Assembly: GCA_037074705.1 (NCBI GenBank) | Contig: CM073595.1 | Span: forward strand, 71,968,139 to 72,032,138 | Source: Zhengitettix transpicula | Lineage: Eukaryota; Arthropoda; Insecta; Orthoptera; Tetrigidae | DNA length: 64,000 bases | Direction: 5' to 3' | In this document: piece by piece, positions 24,731 to 37,729 of the stretch | Numbering within the stretch: the first letter of the stretch is position 1 | Layout: each line of letters begins with the position of its first letter | Translations under genes and position numbers: made by a program | The notes under the pieces: generated by a model | Told to the model about the DNA's origin: nothing | Databases searched by the model: none | What the model saw: only the letters and a program-made list of their open reading frames with translations

Positions 24731-27700
24731 TCACAAACCAAACCTCTGCTCACATTTGTTGTACATGCGAAGTAGTGAAATGAATTCTTTCACAGTGACA
24801 TCGTGATGAGTTTCTAATGACCTGAAAAAGACACGGAAATAATAAGTATAATTTGAATAAGGCTTTGTTTAATAACAAGAAATGTATTGAAATGCTGCGC
24901 TTTGCAATGTCCAAGAATTGCAAGCAAGTTGAAATTCAAGGTCTGTTTGATATAATAATGGAACAAAAGTTGGTACACTGTAATAATAGAAAGTAGTAAC
25001 ATTTGGGCTTTTCATTGGAGAATGCCAGACACAAGTCACAATGGCAACAAATTTCAAAGCTCAAAACTGAAGATCTGAATATATTATGATAAATACCATA
25101 CAAAATATAGGAATTTACTTACTACAATGTGCCAAGATGTGTAATAAAATTATATTCAGAAATGTTGAGATGTGTCAATTTAACCTTCATATATTGATGT
25201 GTAATGTTGTTTGTTCTTTTGTGTGTTTTAGGGTTTCGGTTTTGTAAGGTTGTGTGTAACAGTGCTCTATGTAGGGTTGAGTATAAACACTGACTGAAAG
25301 TAAAGTGTATTAAAGTAAATTTAGTGCATTTCTGTGTATCGTAAAGTCCATAGTTCTAAATATTTAACCGGTTGTGGGACCAGAACTGTGTAGGTATGAT
25401 TTCCTCACTTTCGCAAATGGTTGAAGAAATTGAGCTGTTGATGGATCTAATTTCAGTAATTGGAAATTTCATATAGACACTCTGTTAAATGAACTCAAAT
25501 TAATTAATTATTTTTATTAAAAAATTGATGTGTAACAATGGAAAATGAGCCGACTACATTGAAGAAGTGAGATTGTAAATGTAAGTCTAAAAAAAAATAC
25601 AAAGAATTTCAGATAACTATTTGGAATATGAAAGATAAAAATACTGTATTTGAATTGTAGATGTTGTTGTGCAGAGTTTTTGAGAGAAAAGGAATTGCAA
25701 GTCAACTACTTATTCAAAAGACATTGTTATTGATAAAAATCAAAATTGAAAAATGACACTATCTGAAGTTTGAAAAGCCAATCCTTAGGTGCAACATTCG
25801 AAGAAACTGATATAGTCTGCCACTGACTATGCCAATGGACTACGATAATATAGTGACTTCTCTGGAATCACTGTCATCAGATACCCTGACTATTGCCTTT
25901 GTGAAGAGCAGGCTCATAGATGAAGTATCGAAAACGAAGAAATGTCGACAGAACATGTTATTATTAGTTTTTTCTTCGCAGATTGCTTAGAATTCAACTG
26001 GTAAGAAATCGACACAACCATTTAATGATCAATTTAAGTTTCAGTGTTACAATTGTGGTTTGAAACGACACAAACAGTCAGAGTACAGAAAGAAAATGCA
26101 AATGTTTCTGAAGATTATAATGACAAACAGGATAGGGGATGTTTCTCTGCAATGAGTCAAAAATATTCACCTGAAACCTTGACAGAAATCAAATGTTATT
26201 TAGTTTCTGGATCAACAGAACAATTGGTAAATAGTGAAGTTACCTTGAAAAACATTAAACACTTAGCAGAACCAATAAAAATCAAAGTTGTTAAAACTGG
26301 TTCATTCTTATTTAGTGGAATGTTAAAGTTATGAGTCATGCAAATGGTATAGATATCACTATTATTAAAATTGTTTTCTTACTTCAAGTAGGTTATAACC
26401 TACTGTCAGTTTTAGTGATGTAAGGATTTCGAGTGATTTTCAAAAGGGCTAGATCCAAAAGGAAAACAATATTCTCACAGTTGCTAACAGAAAGGAGTCA
26501 CAGTTGTATACAGTAAATTTTCAGATAGAAAATCGTTGTTCCTGTGGAGTGGCTGTGACAGAACCTGTTGAATTGTGGCATAATCATATGGGACATTTGA
26601 GTTATGAAAGCATTTGTAAGCTACGAACACAAATACACATATTAATTTACTGAATAAAGTAAAGTGTATTAAAGTAAATTTAGTGCTACACTGTGTATTA
26701 TGAATTCCACAGTTCCAAATACTTAACAAGAAATATTCAATTAAATGCAATATAAATAAAGCATGTTATAAAGAAGACCAGATTATAGAATCTAAAATAA
26801 TTATGATTTCTCAAAGTGAAATGGTTATGGGATTATTAAATGCTTATTTGAGCCCTTACTCTACTATAATACTTACAAAATTTCTGTAATAGCAATGTGC
26901 CAAGGCATGAAGCCATATGTGGACAACACAGGACCAAAACAAATGGCCATTTCTGGATCTGGAATGCCAGTTAAGTCTCTCATTATTTCATCTACTTTTC
27001 TTAGGGTAATATCAGATGATCTGAAATCACTTTGGCGAAACTGTTTGACAACATCCACCAAACATCTTGTACAGTCAGAATAATCAAATATATTGACATG
27101 TATCTTCGGATGTTCTATACATCCTACAAATAAAAATACGTTTTAAATGTGACGTAATTAATCTCAAAATGTATAATTTTTTTTATTGAAATAATGCTGT
27201 ATATTAAATTACAATACATATAACACATACAATATGACAAGATCAAATTAAAAAAGACATTATGATAGGAAAGAGACAGCGAAGTCGACTTACATGAAAT
27301 CAACAGTTCGTTCAGTTGGGTTGAGGAGTGAAAATACTTTAAATTTTCAAGGGCCTGAGCCCCCCTCATCACGAAGGTAAACAGTAAATAAATGGAAAGG
27401 AAGTTAAAAAGTGAATAAATAATCATTATAACATTATATTGAAACAAGATTTCAACATAGTATTATAACTACTGCAACAATGATTATTATAATAATATTA
27501 GAGGATGATGGTCCAGGACTTTACCTAAAGTGTAAGATGTGCTATGATTAAGAGTTCCCAATTTGAAATATTTTCATTCCTCAGCCTGACTGGTCAAACT
27601 GTTGATTTCAGGGTAAGTCGACTTTGTTCTCTCTATATCAAGCACTACACTTCCTGACATAAATATATATAGACACAAATTTCTTAAAAATTCCAAGTAA

Positions 27701-30566
27701 ATAAAAACCTAATAAAGATAAAGAGCATATTTTATGTATTCACAAAACTATTTTATTTACCAAATTGTATTTTAGTAACATCAGAAACATGTAATAAAGA
27801 GATTAATTAATAATTTTGAAACAAAAGTTCTGAAAACTTTAAGTTAGTTTATTTTATTCAAACACCTGTTGATTTCTACTTGTGATCAAATTAAGATGCA
27901 CCAGCCGTTAGACAGCAGGCTTCCACCCAAGAAACTTTTAATAATTTCCAAGTGCCTGTTACACTGGCTTTAACACATGTTACTTCCTAATTTTAGAGCA
28001 GTGTTTATATCTAACAGTAATTTGTAATTTATCACTGAAATAAATAACTTGAAAATTGCTGTTTGGAACACTGTACTTATATATACCTTGTACAAGTGTT
28101 CCAGTATCAGAATTTAAAGTATTTTCAGTATTAATTAACTAACTATAAAATTTTGTATGTTGCTCATAATATGAAAGTAAAATAATATGATCATTATAAT
28201 ATTATATTGAAACAAGATTTCAACATACTATTATAACTACTGCAACAATGATTATTATAATAATATTAGAGGATGATGGTCCAGGACTTTACCTAAAGTG
28301 TAAGATGACTTTATTATTGTTATATGATGAATATATTATATCATCAAAGAAAATACAGTATTTTAACACCATATGGCAAAATTAGTTATTTATGAAATGT
28401 GTGAGGTACTGTTGAGAAAGAATAGAATAACAGTGTTACCATACCATTGTGCACAAAACATATGTCAATGTATCACTTTATGGAATCTATGATGTAAGAT
28501 AAAATTACACGGACATTTCATGATGACTGCTAATGTACGCTCGTAAATAAATTGGGAAATTCATAATACAACAAAATAGAAATTATCCAGTGGGAATGCC
28601 AGCAAGTAAAGTAAGTAATTATAGCTAAAATATGAGAATAAAGAACAAAAAGATAAATATAAAACTGACAAATGCAATGACAATACTTAGTTAAAGAAAA
28701 AATTGCCATCCATGGTCATTAAATAAAAAATAATTAGCAGCTCTTAAGATGTGGCTCCAACAATTCTGACAACTTCTATAAACTAACACCATTAAAATTC
28801 CACTGGTGCCAAAATTATATGTGGAAACATATCTTCAGCACAGGTCTAGTACTTATTATTCATAAAAAGGTGTGTAACTACCTATTAGTGGCTATGAGAA
28901 TCTCAGCTTGTGTATATATTTTTGTTGGGTTTCATATATGTAATTGTTATACTCATTTTTTGATGTGATATTATTTCCTGAAAAGTTTTTTAAAGCATAG
29001 AAGATAAAATTACCATTTGCATGACCATTTGAGAAGCCATTCTTTTCAAGTTTCTTATTTAAGCTATCTCTGTCCCATATTAAGTCCTCTGGTTTCAAAT
29101 AACCATTACTTTTACTAAGTAATGTATTCAACAATAATAATTCATTTCTTTTTATTTTACCTGAAACAAAATATGTTGAAATGTTACATTTTCAAATAAA
29201 TTGTCATCAGTCAATTCTAATGTGAATTTTCCTATACTTTATACTTTCCATTTCATTGTAGACAAATATGAGACATCTCATGACTGTACTTAATGTAACA
29301 TGTAACTTAATTTATGAAAAATTTGAACAGTTTTATGGAAAAATTGGTATCATAGACTTCATTCAAAGGAAAAATATTTACATATGCTCCCACATACAGT
29401 GATAATCACAATAGTCTATATTCAATTTTATTCTTACCATAATCAATTTCTATAAATTTTAAGTTTAGAAGTAGTTTTTTTAATTCAAGCTTAGTATAGA
29501 CACAATTGTGGAAATGAGCGGAGATTCAGATTTTTAGTCTGCAAATATCCTACACAATTCAACTATACTGGTTTTCCTCAGTTTAAATTCTTAAATTAAC
29601 TAGAATTAGGACATCAATGGTTTTTAGTCTGTGGATAAAATGAACCAATTCATGAAGATAATAACAAAGCTCTATAATCTACCATTTTATGTAAATTTTT
29701 ACAAAACTAAATGTGTACAAATAAGGAAGTAGTATAAACATTATTTGTTCCTGTTTATCTTCTACAAATCAAGAAAAACATAAAGACTACATTCATTTCT
29801 AGTTCAAAATACAAATTTTGTTGAAGTTGGTCCTATAAACAACTAGTTACTAGTTTGAATTATATACAGCTGCTTTCACAGTGATTGAAAAGTCTGTATG
29901 TAAAAATAAAAGTAATAATGTTATCAATATTAAATTGATTAAAAATTAATGCTTGCTATGTTATAAATATAAGCAAAATAGAAATTTTAGAAAGCAGTTT
30001 ACTATTTATAATTGTTATTCATGATAAATTGGAGGCTGCTTTTATTTACAAACGTCTCATATACAATGTAAATCAAACAAATTTGATTGAAAATTTGAGT
30101 GTAAATATAATTATTCTGTGGCTATTGTACAATTTTAATTAATATACTGAGTTAGCATATTTATAATTTATAACTTGAAACCCAACATTTTTATGGATTC
30201 TCTGACGATTCAAGAGCAAATATTCGAGGGCGAGACATAATTATTTCTAACATAATATGAAATACTTATGTGCCTACCTTCATAATCGTAGAATGAAATG
30301 TATGATATATTTGCAGCAAAACACCAAAGAATTATGCTGGCTAAATCTTTATAACGTAGAGTATCATTGCCGATAATAACAGCAATATGATTTGGGATTT
30401 TATTACAAGAAATTAGAGATTTCTTTACATATTTCATTTCGTCCCCTACATTACTCCAAAGAAAGTGTTTACTAAATTTTCTTTTCGCAAACAACCACAC
30501 CGTCTTTAATTGTACACAAAAACGATATAAACTAAGTATCACAACCCATATAAGTTTATACATCAT
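24731..30566 (-). CDS. Nus1: NUS1 / Nogo-B receptor homologue, dehydrodolichyl diphosphate synthase subunit (4 exons, 257 aa)
   Basis: Non-catalytic partner of the cis-prenyltransferase DHDDS; together they make the dolichol precursor at the ER for N-glycosylation (Drosophila Tango14). Minus-strand coding exons are 30566-30278, 29160-29014, 27123-26877 and 24821-24731, all in frame. The N-terminus has a membrane segment (YKLIWVVILSLYRF), followed by KIPNHIAVII, IILWCFAANISYISFYDYEG, the conserved FGPVLSTYGFMPWHIAITEI block, and a C-terminal CEQRFGL that supplies the RxG motif known to be needed for complex activity. At 257 aa it is somewhat shorter than the vertebrate protein (about 293), mainly at the N-terminus. 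I chose the ATG at 30566 (MYKLIW), which aligns with the family start. An in-frame ATG at 30602 would add 12 residues. Introns carry MITE, copia and duplication features listed separately. Confidence 0.93.
25190..26740 (+). mobile_element. Internally deleted Ty1/copia LTR retrotransposon relic in NUS1 intron 3
   Basis: A direct repeat of about 72 bases, which shares AGTAAAGTGTATTAAAGTAA, occurs at 25297-25369 and 26656-26727 and is read as the 3' parts of the two LTRs. Between them, in the same orientation, are broken copia Gag-Pol pieces. A Gag segment at 25825-25945 includes LESLSSDTLTIAFVK. A zinc knuckle at about 26039 (CYNCGLKRHKQSEY) has lost its last Cys. A protease segment at about 26200 has VSGSTEQLVN, where DSG is expected. 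A pre-integrase stretch at about 26570 reads WHNHMGHLSYES. The integrase core, reverse transcriptase and RNase H are missing, so it cannot move on its own. It lies antisense to NUS1. Confidence 0.75.
27264..27637. mobile_element. MITE family B copy 3, with an internal insertion, in NUS1 intron 2
   Basis: The left arm is GATAGGAAAGAGACAG, then GTCGACTTACATGAAATCAA, then AATTTTCAAGGGCCTGAGCC as in copy B2. The right arm is CTGTTGATTTCAGGGTAAGTCGAC and TTCTCTC. The arms are pushed apart by about 200 bases that include one copy of the 116-bp duplicated unit (27423-27538). Confidence 0.6.
27423..27538. repeat. 116-bp duplicated unit, copy 1
   Basis: It is nearly identical (about two mismatches) to 28191-28306, in the same orientation and about 770 bases apart. 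The shared end reads GATGGTCCAGGACTTTACCT followed by AAAGTGTAAGATG. No coding potential. Confidence 0.8.
28191..28306. repeat. 116-bp duplicated unit, copy 2
   Basis: Partner of 27423-27538, in the same NUS1 intron. Flanking sequences of the two copies differ, so the unit itself moved or was copied. It may be a short non-autonomous element. Confidence 0.8.
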
Positions 30567-31739
30567 CGTAGAGATGATGTAATATTTCCGCACATCACAC
30601 ACCGGCTTCTATTTATTTGAGGTATGAAGTCCGTACACGTCTTCGAATTTCGTCTGTTTTCACTAGCCTTGATGTAGGGCATGCAACCGTTGAAAACGGA
30701 ATTCACACAGTGCGGCTAACGTTTTAACAAACATTCAACCGAGTGTACCTTTCACATCCTAAAGGGAAACTACCCATTAATGCTACTGAACTTACAATTT
30801 TGGAATGATTGTTTCCTATAATCAGCTTAAATTGGTCTGAATGAGAGTATAGATGTTATACAATAAAACTTGCAGTTACTCTAAATTAAATGTACATAAT
30901 ACTGTGTTCTGTAAATCTTGGGACTATATTAAATTTCAAGTGATAAAAACATTAATATCAGCATTCGTTTTCTGTTTTGTGCTGTTCTTAATTACAATTA
31001 TCGGTAAATCTTCCAGATCAAAAGTCCTTAACACGAAATACGCCTGTATATTAATATTAAGTAATTTAACTAACTCGGAATATCTTTCCGTGGCTTAATT
31101 CTCTAGTAAAACAAATTGTTACCACCTGCAAGTTTATTGTATTCTTCGCCTATACTGTGATTAGTTGATTAAAAAATAAACTAAACTAGAATAATACGCA
31201 CCTTACGAGTCCAGAGTCTCTGAATTTTAAATGAGAATTTAGATAATCGCATTTTATAGTCGAATAGTGCTAACTTCGATTATACAGTGTATTTCTAATA
31301 TGAATGCAGTAATATTTTTCGTTTAGAGTTTGATCCACCTTCCCAGTTACTTACAATTGGAAAATTGAGAACGACGCACGAAATTATATTTTAAGTTTGT
31401 CTGCCCCGGCTCATTACAATAGCATTTACTTCTAATATAATGGATTTTGTAATTGGCACTGAATTTTATGTTCGTCTCTAGGTATCCCAAGCACTCGTAA
31501 TTAGGATAATACAGGAAACTCAAAGGCAGGTCAGGTTTGTCTCGCCAGGGGTGAAAACAGTTATCTAAAACGGATAGCTTTCTTATGTTTTATAATCAAA
31601 ATGTTCTTACCGGAACACTTGTTTAATTCAATCAGTTAAATTGATGCCGCATTTAGATACACTACCTGAGTAAAGTTAAGCTCCTGAGACGAATGATCCA
31701 ATGTCGACGTAATTTCGAATTATTAGAGTTGTAACGGGA

Positions 31740-32160
31740 GCTACCATAGTCTGATGGCTGAGATAATTAGTGTTGTGACCTGATAGGGTATATAAGGGGT
31801 GTGCTCGGCATCAGATGTTTAATGATCACTGTTAAAAAACACAGAAAATGACACAAATTCGTGTGATACAACTTTACCAGCATCTGAAGGGGTTTGAAAG
31901 GATTCTGATCTAAGCGTGTAAAATCCGGTATTTGTGCCACTGGGATGTGATAATGATCCGATTCTGGGCTGAATATAAACGTTAGGGCAACCACAAGGTT
32001 CCAGTCGACCACAAGGGTTGATCGCCAAGCACATCGTAGCCCCTCCACATCTGCGCCTGCAATCCGGGAGCAAGTAATGGATTAACGGCAACATCTCATG
32101 ACATCCCACACCATTGGTCGGAGACTAGCTGTAGCCGGACTACTGAAAAACCAAGGTGAC
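31740..32160. repeat. GC-richer block, probable repeat of unknown class
   Basis: Composition is clearly richer in G and C than both flanks, and two overlapping minus-strand frames of 93 and 96 codons span the same bases. Neither has a domain I can name, and the block has sharp edges. I infer an inserted repeat, without knowing the family. Confidence 0.35.
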
Positions 32161-32779
32161 AGTTTTGCCATTCTAATTTATTTTCTGTGCAACTGCGATT
32201 TGAAACGTCGAACGTGTTAATTTAATTTTATTGTTTTAGCCCAGAGATTGTTTAATGAGTCAAATTTTATATTCAATAATATATATATACTGAATTTAGA
32301 TTTTTTATTCGTAGATTTTTATTATATTTTTTTGTAAAAATAAATGTAGGTTTGTCTATTCTATTCGAGCTGCACTAAAATTTTAGCTGCGACGGGCCTT
32401 TAATAAAATTATTCATTGCTCTTGACAAGATGCTAGACATTTGCAACTTGTAAGCTTGTACATTTTATTCCATTATATTAAAAAAAAGTACAGCTATTGT
32501 AACAAACTATTACAGTCTGTTGAACGGTCAATGAAGGGAAGTTTCCTTTATTTGGTTTAAAATTTGGAAAATCCGCTTTCAAGACACGCCATGTTTCTTG
32601 TCCTGTATAAGAATAAAGTAGAGCCTCCTTGTAATTCCTAATATCTCACATCCCAGTTTAAGCTGAGTTAAATTTATGTTATTATTATCTTGCCCTTGAA
32701 TTAAAAAGACTGCTATCCATTTTACAGATTATCTTAATTTTTTTCGATCTGGAAAACAAAATATTTAATAATTTTTCCC

Positions 32780-33220
32780 AAATAAAAGCAAATTAATTAA
32801 TATCAAAGAAAGAAAGTTAAATGAATATAAAGAAGAATTGAAAGAATCACAAGCTAATTTCAAACATAGGTTTGATTATTCGAAAAGTTTGAAATATACA
32901 TTTGCATATTTTCTGAATTCATTTATTTATGTCAGTATTGACGATGGTCTTCTAATTTCAGAAATAATACTGAAAAGCGGCTGGGCTATTAGAGATAAAA
33001 GAGGATGATACATTGGAAATACTGCACAAAGCTTCTCCTATGATTGAAGTTTGGAAAATCGTGCCTGAATCAAAATATCCAAACTTAAAGAGAGCTGCTT
33101 GTCGTTATGATTTTTCGTAAAAGATATTGTTGTGAATCTTTGTTTTCCACGATGAAGTTCGTGAAGTCGAAACATCGTTCACAGTTGACCAATCAACATC
33201 TGGACAGCTTTAATTTTAAA
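32780..33220 (+). pseudogene. hAT-superfamily transposase relic (C-terminal dimerisation region)
   Basis: Broken plus-strand frames match the C-terminal part of hAT transposases of the ZBED/GTF2IRD2-like group. KASPMIEVWKIVPESKYPNL is at about 33030-33090, then after a stop and frame change CESLFSTMKFVKSKHRSQLT at about 33132-33191. Further upstream, YKEELKESQANFKHRF fits the preceding helical region. The frameshift and stop codons show it is dead. Terminal inverted repeats and the catalytic N-terminal part were not found. Confidence 0.7.
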
Positions 33221-34779
33221 AATTTGACCCAATATTGTCGTTAGGTGTCATTATATTTGATTTTTATTATATTGAATTTTATTACTACAATTTTGAAATA
33301 ATTATTTTCTCTTTCATTATTATATTTTTTGTGTTCTTATACGTGTCTTGAGAAAATATGCAATTACATTAAATACAACTTTTTGGATTAGTTTATCTGT
33401 GTGAGGCTCTTTAAAAAATATTAAAGAAAAGGTTACGGCTCTCTTTGACCTCACCCGGTGTAGAAGGAAGTGCCCGATGTTTCGAACAGTAAAACTCTCT
33501 TCGTCTTCACGGGAAAATATTAGGAATCAGACGAGTGCGACCAGCATTTAAAGAAATAAATATGCCAATTTCAGTATATTCCACACGGACTGCTGTGGAG
33601 TCCAACGTTTCTGATGCTTCAAACAGTTGCTATTTTGATATATTATGTCTGTTCTATACTCTAGGATAGATTTCGGCAGCTTTTTTGCGTTCTGTACATT
33701 CTATATCAATTTACTTTCCGTTATAATTCTCATGTTATGTTTTTAGACTTGCTCTTTCACAGTTAATCATAGTGGAGTTATTCAGGGTTGCGACATTAAA
33801 GCGCAAATCCTGCCGGATTATCAAACGCTCCTAGGATTTGAATGAATACAACACAGTGGAACGAAACGACTTGCGGATCGCGTTATTTTTCTCTCTACGA
33901 CTGATAAGTGCGCCTGTCTCACACAAGGAAACATGATTTAGTTCCGCTTCAAACAGTTACTATTTCGATATATTTCTGAATTATATATATATACATATAC
34001 TGTGGCGTTATATGCCGTAGAGTGGCCTCCGAGATGTAAAACGCTCGTAAAACATGAAATGGTGCCACAGGAATTGCTAACAAGCAGACGGCCATTAGCA
34101 TACTAAGAAGCGAATTCTGCTCGAGGTACGTTTAGTGATCACTTCATTCGTACAACAAAGTTATTTTCAAGTTAGCTATTCAGCATATGAAAGGGTAATG
34201 ATTTTAAAATCCCATAATGTACAATAATTACTTTTAAAACACCGAGGAAAGTGATACGCATTAAAACGGTCAATGAACCTTTCCTTTCTAGAGGTATTAT
34301 TTACTACTCGGGGGAACCGATTTGAATAACTAATTCCCGTCTATTATATTTGCACTACATCTGACTAAAAGCCTTGAAGGAATTAACGAACTTGAGGTCG
34401 TTTAACTTTAAAGAGGACAACTCCACAATCTTCCCTACTTTTTAAGTTCAATGCAGAAAGTAGCCTTGGCTAAGAGGTAATGCCAATTAGTCATCGCTTG
34501 TAGCTAACTCAACCAACACCTTCCAGGATGAGATCTAGTAAATTAGGTCATTCATATGTCTGCGTCGACGTTGTACGGACAATCGCTCTTATCTCTTAAA
34601 GCTAGATATCGCGACGCGGAGCAGTCTTGGTCCACAACTCGTGTAGTTCTTAACTTCGTTACTTATTCAAAACTGTATGCCCATGATACTTGGAAGCATT
34701 AATAATTTTAACCTCTCTAATTTCTGCCCGGCAATAACACTTTTTTTATATTTTATTTCTAATTTGCTAGATCTTAGCT

Positions 34780-34922
34780 GTACTTTATTGCATTTCACTG
34801 TCGAGGAACTAATTTTATGGGAATTTCTCGGTATGAAAACTGACACAAAACATCCTTGCCATCGCCGGGATTCGAACCCGGGACCTCCGAGACGCTGACC
34901 ACTTTACCACGGGAGGCGATTT
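34780..34922 (-). mobile_element. tRNA-derived SINE
   Basis: On the minus strand the head contains an A box (TGGTAAAGTGG) and B box (GGTTCGAATCC) inside a good T-arm (CCGGGTTCGAATCCCGG), followed by an unrelated body with ATACCGAGAAATTCCCATAA. The anticodon arm is shortened and the acceptor stem does not pair, so this is not a functional tRNA. The 3' limit is approximate. Confidence 0.65.
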
Positions 34923-37351
34923 TATATTCGGAAATTCTCAATTTTAAACTGACTCACGGCCATAAATAAGTATAGTTTTAATTTTTTTTATAATCCTGTT
35001 TATTTAGCAACCAGAAAAGTAGTGGTACCTGAATTCATACCTCTACTAAATATTTCAAGAAGTAATATGTAAGTACAAAACACTACACAATGTTAAAGAA
35101 TCGATTTGCCCTCAAACAAAACTCAATTATTACAGAATTGTTACCAGTGGCGTTTTAAACGTCTAGTTATCAGTTTGTCAAAGGGTGTACTGTTGATTTA
35201 ATTTAGATACAGTTATGACATTGAATATATATGGGAACGATAAAAAAATTAACGACTCTACTTAAGAATTGTTAAAGGCCGAAAGACAGGTTAGATAAAT
35301 TGCTTAGTAGTCGGTATTAGAATTATAATAGAAATCTAATTACGTAACAGTGAAGTGTTGAGGACTGAAATAAATGCACATGCCTTAGTCGAGTGAAGTG
35401 TCTTAAAGAACGAAACGGTGTTAAAAAATCAAATATTCCCTGATACTAGAGAATGATTCGAATTTTCTTAATTTTCAGGTAGAAAATTCAAGACATTTCT
35501 GTGTTATATTTTACTTTTAACCCTAATTATTGCTACCACCAAGTGTATCCCTAATTACGGTTAATAAATTCAGACATTCATTCGAGTATATACGAAGTCT
35601 CAAAACTCGGGGATTGATTTCATTATATCATGGCATTTTCTACAAACCGTTCTAATTTTTACATGAATATGTGCTCAATAGATAGTAAAATGTGTGACGT
35701 CATAGTGGCTGTTGAGACGTTGAAGGCTACCACCACCACAACTCTTTTTCATCTCTTTCTTTCTATTGCTGTTATTGTAAAATTATTATTATTTTATTAT
35801 ATCACTTTAATAAGTGAAAATATTGTATATCAATTAAAAATTATAGCTCATTTTTGGAATAAAAATTGGGTATTACACTATCTTTATAAAAGTAAAACAA
35901 AACTGTAAAATATTGTAAAATTATAATTTTAATATTATGTTTATATCCCAATAGTCTTTTATCAAAATTCTCCAAAATTATGTATTAATTTAGTATTTGG
36001 TCGTGGCTTTCGGCATTTTTCTATGGTTATCTATATAATAAAATAAAACATGCATTAAAGACATTAATATAAAATTAAATATATTATATTAAATACGTTA
36101 ATATAATGTAATTATTTCACAACCTTTTAAAATATTTTATTCTAATAATCACTACCGGACAATAAATAGTTTTATAGTCTACACACTCTCAATTTGCCTA
36201 ATTTACTACGTGGACGTAGTAAAAAAACATAAAAGAAAATTCCAATGTTTTAAATTCACTGACAGGTGGACGCAATGGTACTTTATTATTTAATACATTG
36301 GAAAAACACGTTATAATAAACAAAGAGCAATGATTACGAGTGTAAAATAAGATACGCCGGGTTCCGTTCCCGAGAATTGATATCAAAAATTAAAATTAAT
36401 TTAATATGCGATGACTTTTAATATGAATATGTTCCGGATACGTTCCGGTCAGGTCAGCACTAAAAGGAATACGATAAATAAAACAATAAGTTAACGACCC
36501 GTATAACAGACAATAACAGAAATTAATTTTTGACAATAAAATTTAAAAGTCAGTAGATGTTTCGATCGTTAATTTGTTGTGTTGTTGTCTTACAGACGTT
36601 GTGTTCTTTAAAATACGGTTGTAGGTGCCGGACGTCGCGAATTCGTGTAGGCAGATTTAGTCATATAATATTTTTATTTTATCAGCAACCTTGTGCCATT
36701 AATTTTCTTCTAAAAATCTTAAACTATATTCTCACCGACTAGATTCTATCTATTGTTGTAATCTAGATCTCTCTGTTCTGTGTTCACTTTATTCACGCAT
36801 TGTGCTCTGCATTTAGTGATATAAGATTAAAAAACGATAAGTTTAATAATTTATTTACATCATTTTGGGGAATTTCAGAGATGTGTTAGTGAAGCGCTAT
36901 CGTTTTATTTACGAATATGTGTTTATATGCCAGTTTCTCATTATAATTGCTCTATATTTTACGTTACTTTTTATTTGTGGTGCGCTATCAAATCCAAATT
37001 TATTTACGTCATGGATAACAAAATAAAATTTGTTAGACGTGTACAATATAAAGGTTTTGATTTTTTATGTTGAGCAGATGTATCAATATTTTCTTCCTTT
37101 ACTTATACAAATATCGTTTTGGCAGCGTTTATTTTTAAGGAGGAGAAAATTACATGTACATATCACTGCAGTGTGACAAGTAGCGAGGGACAGCATAAAC
37201 AGGAGGAATGTAGTCTGACAGTGGAAACATTTCAAATCCAGCACGTTTATGGAACTCGTGAGGACGGTAGTCGATCAACCGAGGCGCCTGCGCGGAAGGT
37301 TAAGTGGAGAGATATTAAAAGGACCGACCGTTGTCGACAGTTCTCATCGCA

Positions 37352-37390
37352 TGGCCTCGTGGGCTAGCGGTCAGCGCGTCGGTCTCTTCA
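37352..37390 (+). mobile_element. Possible tRNA-derived SINE head fragment
   Basis: GGCCTCGTGGGCTAGCGGTC followed by AGCGCGTCGGTCTC resembles the 5' part of a tRNA-like SINE head with an A box that has one mismatch. No B box follows within the expected distance. Confidence 0.3.
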
Positions 37391-37684
37391 TTTCAGATAA
37401 CGAATAAGATACCGAAAATCTGGTAGCTGCCGTGGGATGGGGGATAAAAAAGAATTCGGAAGCTGTAACTCCAGAGAAGGGCTACGCAATGGGTTCGGAT
37501 AATAACAGCAGTAGCCAATATCTTACTGCTCCGTATAACTGTTATCCTTCTCTTATTAAAATTGAGTTGCCGCGAATTCATGTGGAGACAGAAGTAACAC
37601 GACAGTCGCCCTATTTTAGATCCTGGCAGCGCGCTGGCCCCTGACGTCCAGATCGCGACAATCAGCTGATGTTTACATACAGAG

Positions 37685-37729
37685 TTCAGTTGCAGCTTTC
37701 CTCTGCAGGCGGCGTAAAACCTCGTAAGT
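37685..37729 (+). promoter_or_regulatory. Candidate 5' UTR exon / start region for the SLC22 gene
   Basis: The first coding exon of the transporter is preceded by an acceptor only 9 bases before its ATG (exon starts at 42644), so a separate upstream 5' UTR exon should exist. A locally GC-rich stretch here has an initiator-like TTCAGTTGC and a strong donor CTC/GTAAGTAG at 37723/37724. This is a weak positional guess; other donors upstream are possible. Confidence 0.2.

Noticed and set aside
34858..34922. Apparent tRNA gene on the minus strand
   Set aside because: A and B boxes are good, but the anticodon arm is too short and the acceptor stem does not pair; treated as a SINE head.
37119..37367. 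82-codon plus-strand open frame
   Set aside because: It runs into a SINE-like fragment and has no recognisable domain.
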